NCBI GenBank assembly: GCA_910574185.1
Contig: CAJSZQ010000001.1
Location: 233,833-297,832 of the forward strand
Direction: 5' to 3'
From: Lachnospiraceae bacterium
Lineage (GTDB): Bacteria; Bacillota; Clostridia; Lachnospirales; Lachnospiraceae
DNA: 64,000 nt
The notes beneath the pieces were generated by a model. It did no database searches. It was not told where the DNA came from and worked only from the letters and a program-made list of their open reading frames with translations. Of this stretch, positions 61,901 through 64,000 are shown piece after piece. Within the stretch, counting starts at the first letter, position 1. Every line of letters starts with the position of its first letter. The translations under genes and the position numbers were made by a program.

Positions 61901-62767
61901 ATCAATCAAAGTGCAGAAAAGATAACGATTAAAGCTAATAAAATTAGTCTTGAAGGACTTGTGACAATTAATAATAATTTTAAGGTGTTATCAGATGGCT
62001 CTATTGAAGCAAAGAATGCAGAATTCAGCGGTAACATTACAGGTTCTACGATTACTGGCTCCAGTCTAACACTGAAATATGATAATGGTAATAATAAATT
62101 TATCGTAAACTCAAATGGTATAAATTTTTATTGCCCAGAAGGTAACATTGGTGGTGGCAACATTAATTTTTATAGCGATGGCAAAATTATTGTGAGCCTA
62201 TATGATGACGGACTGTCTATAATCGGCGATAATTTTCCTCCTGGAATTATGGGTGGTATAGGACAAAGTAATGTTGAAATTTCATCTCGCAGCCTTTCTT
62301 CTTATAGTTCTCCAATTTCAGTTAGGAGGAATGGTGAAAATTTTTACTGGTACGGTACTTTCTCTCAAGACTGTAATATGTTTCGATTTGTCCATAATTC
62401 TGATGATGATAGCTATCTTGAAATCCAGACACCTTATGAGGCGTTTGGATTAACTGCATGGCATTCTGATAAGCGATTGAAAGAAAATATTAACAAGTCT
62501 GAAATTAATGGAATTGACGAAATTTTAAAGATACAACATTTTGAATATGACTGGATTAGTAAAAATAATCATGTCAAATGTGGATATATTGCACAGGATA
62601 TGTTAGAAGCAAATCCTAAATATGTTTTAGCAATTAGTCAGGAAAACGGAGATGTTGTATACCAAATCAATGAACATACTATTATTCCTGTTATAACAAA
62701 AGCACTTCAGGAATTAATTGTGAAAGTACAAGCTATTGAAAAAATAATAGAAAAGAAAGAAGGATAA
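58982..62767 (+). CDS. tail tip/fibre protein with S74 chaperone domain
   Basis: A 1,261-residue protein. Residues 1-300 resemble the tail-associated hub (Tal/gp18-like) region, with a zinc ribbon CTECGYRGEFVDRCPKCNSD around 220. Middle part: coiled and helical linkers. Residues about 830-1,130 are beta-rich fibre repeats (NGGLHIKGDGSGLDISANST, EAKNAEFSGNITGSTITGSS). The last 120 residues are an intramolecular chaperone/peptidase S74 domain: AWHSDKRLKENINKSE (catalytic serine and lysine), FEYDWI and VKCGYIAQDMLEANP. The domain trimerises the fibre and then cuts itself off. Main host-contact candidate. Confidence 0.85.
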   Translation: MAVYIKFDSAGTPELPECILSKQSGEYIGPLNTISQVHFSDNMNSVNEFSFLVYKTLNGKMCNFWNDIRDFRLIHIPAWDTWFKIRVEINEDDDCVKNVTANSMCEEELSNIKLFDIEINTTQDIERDDYVSTVLYNEDKPKGSLLNRLLNDKVPHYRIVHVDDSIKNLQRTFSFNNISIYDAFQEIAEEIHCLFIFRVYKENNILIRTISVYDLESKCTECGYRGEFVDRCPKCNSDIINEGYGKDTTIFVSKENLSENISYSTDVDSVKNCFKLESGDADMDAAIINCNPSGSDYLQYITDAEKEDMSEELVNKLNSYDVKNHYYTNEYQFHLNTNIINSYNQLVNKYKSYNDTLEEIKNPLVGYRSLMKVYYDTIDFSGYLQNSLMPSVTISETSAEKQIALLTPSNLSPVSLENINYISLATANSVILSYAKVYIDTSKYRIKVNTSVLNGVTWTGSFVVTSYSDEEDTATSSSVSITFNNNYENFIKQKIEKILAKEKVEDISIVGLFEKNDSNFKNELKKYSLTYLQSFHNACQSCMDILIEQGISENKSQKDLYNSLYKPYFNKLNYISSEIKLRENEINIINGTYDLDGNAINDGVYSIIEKERNNILKQLDFKKYLGIYWPEFCSFRKEDLWRNDNYISDGLSNLELFKRAEEFLEAARKDLIKSATLQHVISSTLKNLLVIDEFKPILNYFSVGNWIRLMVDGRVYKLRLIGYEIDFDNLDTLSVTFSDVVEQLGSISDIQSILKQSQSISTSYSSVKHQAEQFEENSKLISGWTKKGLDATVTKIVNNAENQTVTYDEHGLLFREFDSVTNTYSPTQAKIINSTMAFTTDDWETSKTAIGKFLYFDPVEKKYKTGYGVIAETIVGNVILGESVGIYNESGGLSFTNNGLDITNGVNSFKVNPNSQKLLSISNASGDVFYVDKNGGLHIKGDGSGLDISANSTTTAINLEVSKKVGNNEVISKINQSAEKITIKANKISLEGLVTINNNFKVLSDGSIEAKNAEFSGNITGSTITGSSLTLKYDNGNNKFIVNSNGINFYCPEGNIGGGNINFYSDGKIIVSLYDDGLSIIGDNFPPGIMGGIGQSNVEISSRSLSSYSSPISVRRNGENFYWYGTFSQDCNMFRFVHNSDDDSYLEIQTPYEAFGLTAWHSDKRLKENINKSEINGIDEILKIQHFEYDWISKNNHVKCGYIAQDMLEANPKYVLAISQENGDVVYQINEHTIIPVITKALQELIVKVQAIEKIIEKKEG

Positions 62768-62769
62768 AT

Positions 62770-63000
62770 ATGGATAAAAAAAATATTAATAAACCAATTC
62801 TGTTACGTAGGGAAGAATTTACAAATAATATTATCCGATTAATTAATGACTCTGAGTTACCAGTTTTCATTGTCGAATACATTCTAAAGGATATATTAAC
62901 AGAGGTTCATTCAGTTACTCAGCAACAGTTTGAATCTGAAAAAGCAACGTATGAAAAACAAATAAATGAGCTGTCCAAAGAATCTGAACTCAGTAAATAA
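62770..63000 (+). CDS. small coiled-coil protein, 76 aa
   Basis: A 76-residue protein starting three bases after the fibre gene (AAGAAGGATAA upstream). REEFTNNIIRLINDSELPVF is a recurring motif of small proteins located between fibre and baseplate genes, followed by a coiled coil (QQFESEKATYEKQINELSKE). Possibly a fibre attachment or assembly factor. Confidence 0.55.
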   Translation: MDKKNINKPILLRREEFTNNIIRLINDSELPVFIVEYILKDILTEVHSVTQQQFESEKATYEKQINELSKESELSK

Positions 63001-63040
63001 TCTATATTATAAATCCCTAAAACAATTAAAAAATCAGTCT

Positions 63041-63075
63041 GGCCGTTACGTAAAAAGCGTTTCGGCCTTATTTTA
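63041..63075 (+). terminator. terminator
   Basis: GGCCG pairs with CGGCC around a 17-base loop with further pairing, followed by TTATTTT. Confidence 0.6.
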
Positions 63076-63095
63076 TCATGAAAGAGGTATAATAT

Positions 63096-64000
63096 ATGAC
63101 AGAAAACTACAGACAGGACATAAGGCTTCATCTGGGACATACTATTCCAAGCTCCGTAAGCGTAGTCCAATATGATACTGCAAGAGAGCTGCATTTTTAT
63201 ATCGACGATTACATCATCCCAAATGAAACAGAAATCAGAATATATATCAAAAAACCTTCAGGAAAAGAAATTTACAATCACTGTTTGCTGGTAGATGATG
63301 AAATTATTATGTATCCTACAACACAAATGTTCGCAGAATGCGGCCTGAACTTAGCACAGATTCAAATTGTAAAAAATAACAAAACACTCACCTCATTCCG
63401 ATTTGACATTGAAGTAAGTGAAAGCTACGCCGAGAATGCCATTCCTTCTACAAACGAGTTTACCATTCTGGACGCACTGATTATTGAAGCAAGAGAAATT
63501 ATTAAAGCGGAAGCAGCTCGTGTTGAAGCGGAAAATACTAGAAACGAAAACGAACAGATCAGAATTGAAAATGAAAATACCAGAATCCTGAATGAGAATA
63601 ACCGGACTGAGACAGAAAACAGCAGAGTTGAAGCGGAAAATAACCGGATTCTGGCTGAAACAAACAGAGTAAACGCTGAAAACGCAAGGGAAGTTGCCGA
63701 GCTAAAACGTCAGGAAGATACAAGCAACGCAATTAATAACTGTAATACCGCTACACAAAATGCGAATCATGCAGCTCAGAACGCAAATAATGCAGCAGAA
63801 AACGCAAACTCTGTAAGTGAAGAAATAGAACAGAAAGCACTAAATGGAGACTTTTCTGCAACGATATCTCATGTTGAAGCGATAAGCGGAGAATCTGATA
63901 CTGAAGCGAGTGTAGAAAATACAGGCACAGCAAAGGATGCCAGACTTTTATTTACCATCCCCCAAGGCACCCCTGCCGGATTTGGAACGGTATCAGCTCA
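63096..64000 (+). CDS. baseplate upper protein (BppU-like), 3' end outside window
   Basis: The frame is open from ATG 63096 (AAAGAGG upstream) to the end, at least 301 residues. The first 105 residues (DTARELHFYIDDYIIPNETE, ALIIEAREIIKAEAARVEAE) match the N-terminal domain of BppU-type baseplate proteins. Then come heptad-like repeats R-x-x-x-E-N-x-R for about 60 residues, a trimeric coiled coil, alanine/asparagine repeats and a collagen-type fibre linker region (LLFTIPQGTPAGFGT). It holds receptor-binding proteins at the tail tip. Confidence 0.75.
   Translation, partial: MTENYRQDIRLHLGHTIPSSVSVVQYDTARELHFYIDDYIIPNETEIRIYIKKPSGKEIYNHCLLVDDEIIMYPTTQMFAECGLNLAQIQIVKNNKTLTSFRFDIEVSESYAENAIPSTNEFTILDALIIEAREIIKAEAARVEAENTRNENEQIRIENENTRILNENNRTETENSRVEAENNRILAETNRVNAENAREVAELKRQEDTSNAINNCNTATQNANHAAQNANNAAENANSVSEEIEQKALNGDFSATISHVEAISGESDTEASVENTGTAKDARLLFTIPQGTPAGFGTVSA

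Overview
The window is about two thirds to one half of the genome of a large, low-GC siphovirus or prophage of a Firmicutes host. A Lachnospiraceae-type gut Clostridia host is my inference from AT-rich codon use, strong GGAGG ribosome binding sites, the style of the virion proteins and the IS256-type element. No host chromosome genes are visible.

Layout. 0-6.7 kb: middle/early genes (metallophosphoesterase, GIY-YIG endonuclease, HU, AntA/KilAC antirepressor, tyrosine integrase). 6.8-11.1 kb: a type I toxin-antitoxin candidate, five phage tRNAs in all (Asn, Lys, two Ser, Pro; the Asn gene sits at 1.06 kb) and membrane-protein morons. 11.2-23.3 kb: packaging and head-tail genes (terminase, portal, protease with nested scaffold, capsid, connectors, tail tube). 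23.4-29.7 kb: LLH-type holin, RecU-like resolvase, probable tail chaperone region and a TIR-domain moron. 29.75-55.99 kb: one tape measure gene split into four exons by three group I introns. 56.0-58.2 kb: morons, including a type I toxin and a type III toxin-antitoxin system. 58.2-64 kb: distal tail protein, tail lysin/fibre with a C-terminal chaperone, and a baseplate protein that runs off the window.

The main discovery is the tape measure gene. Introns B (51138-52472) and C (52794-54213) have clear P, Q, R and S core elements, P1 pairings with a U.G at the splice site, and a 9-bp P8 stem whose loop holds a complete promoter-gene-terminator cassette. Neither encodes a homing endonuclease. 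B carries a DUF5678-like protein plus a retropepsin-like protease; C carries a PBECR4-like nuclease. The first interruption has its catalytic core at 31970-32480. Its internal guide pairs with the 5' exon end at 31969 (P1) and with a 3' exon beginning at 47699 (6-bp P10), and joining these exons restores the reading frame. The whole 15.7-kb interval, about twenty genes on both strands, therefore behaves as one giant group I intron. Joining all exons gives a 2,583-residue tape measure protein.

The giant intron is a defence-like island: a TIR-GAF-like protein, an HTH repressor, DUF6575 and DUF3800 genes (the latter broken by a 158-bp MITE), a GHKL ATPase/STAS-like/PIN trio (PIN broken by an IS256 element), a zincin, a DUF262 protein fused to a LexA-like S24 autoprotease, a YHYH/Big2 surface protein and a family of zinc-ribbon proteins with several decayed copies. 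Several genes in the window appear to start at AUA codons behind strong Shine-Dalgarno sequences. All functional calls come from motifs read by eye; no database search was run.
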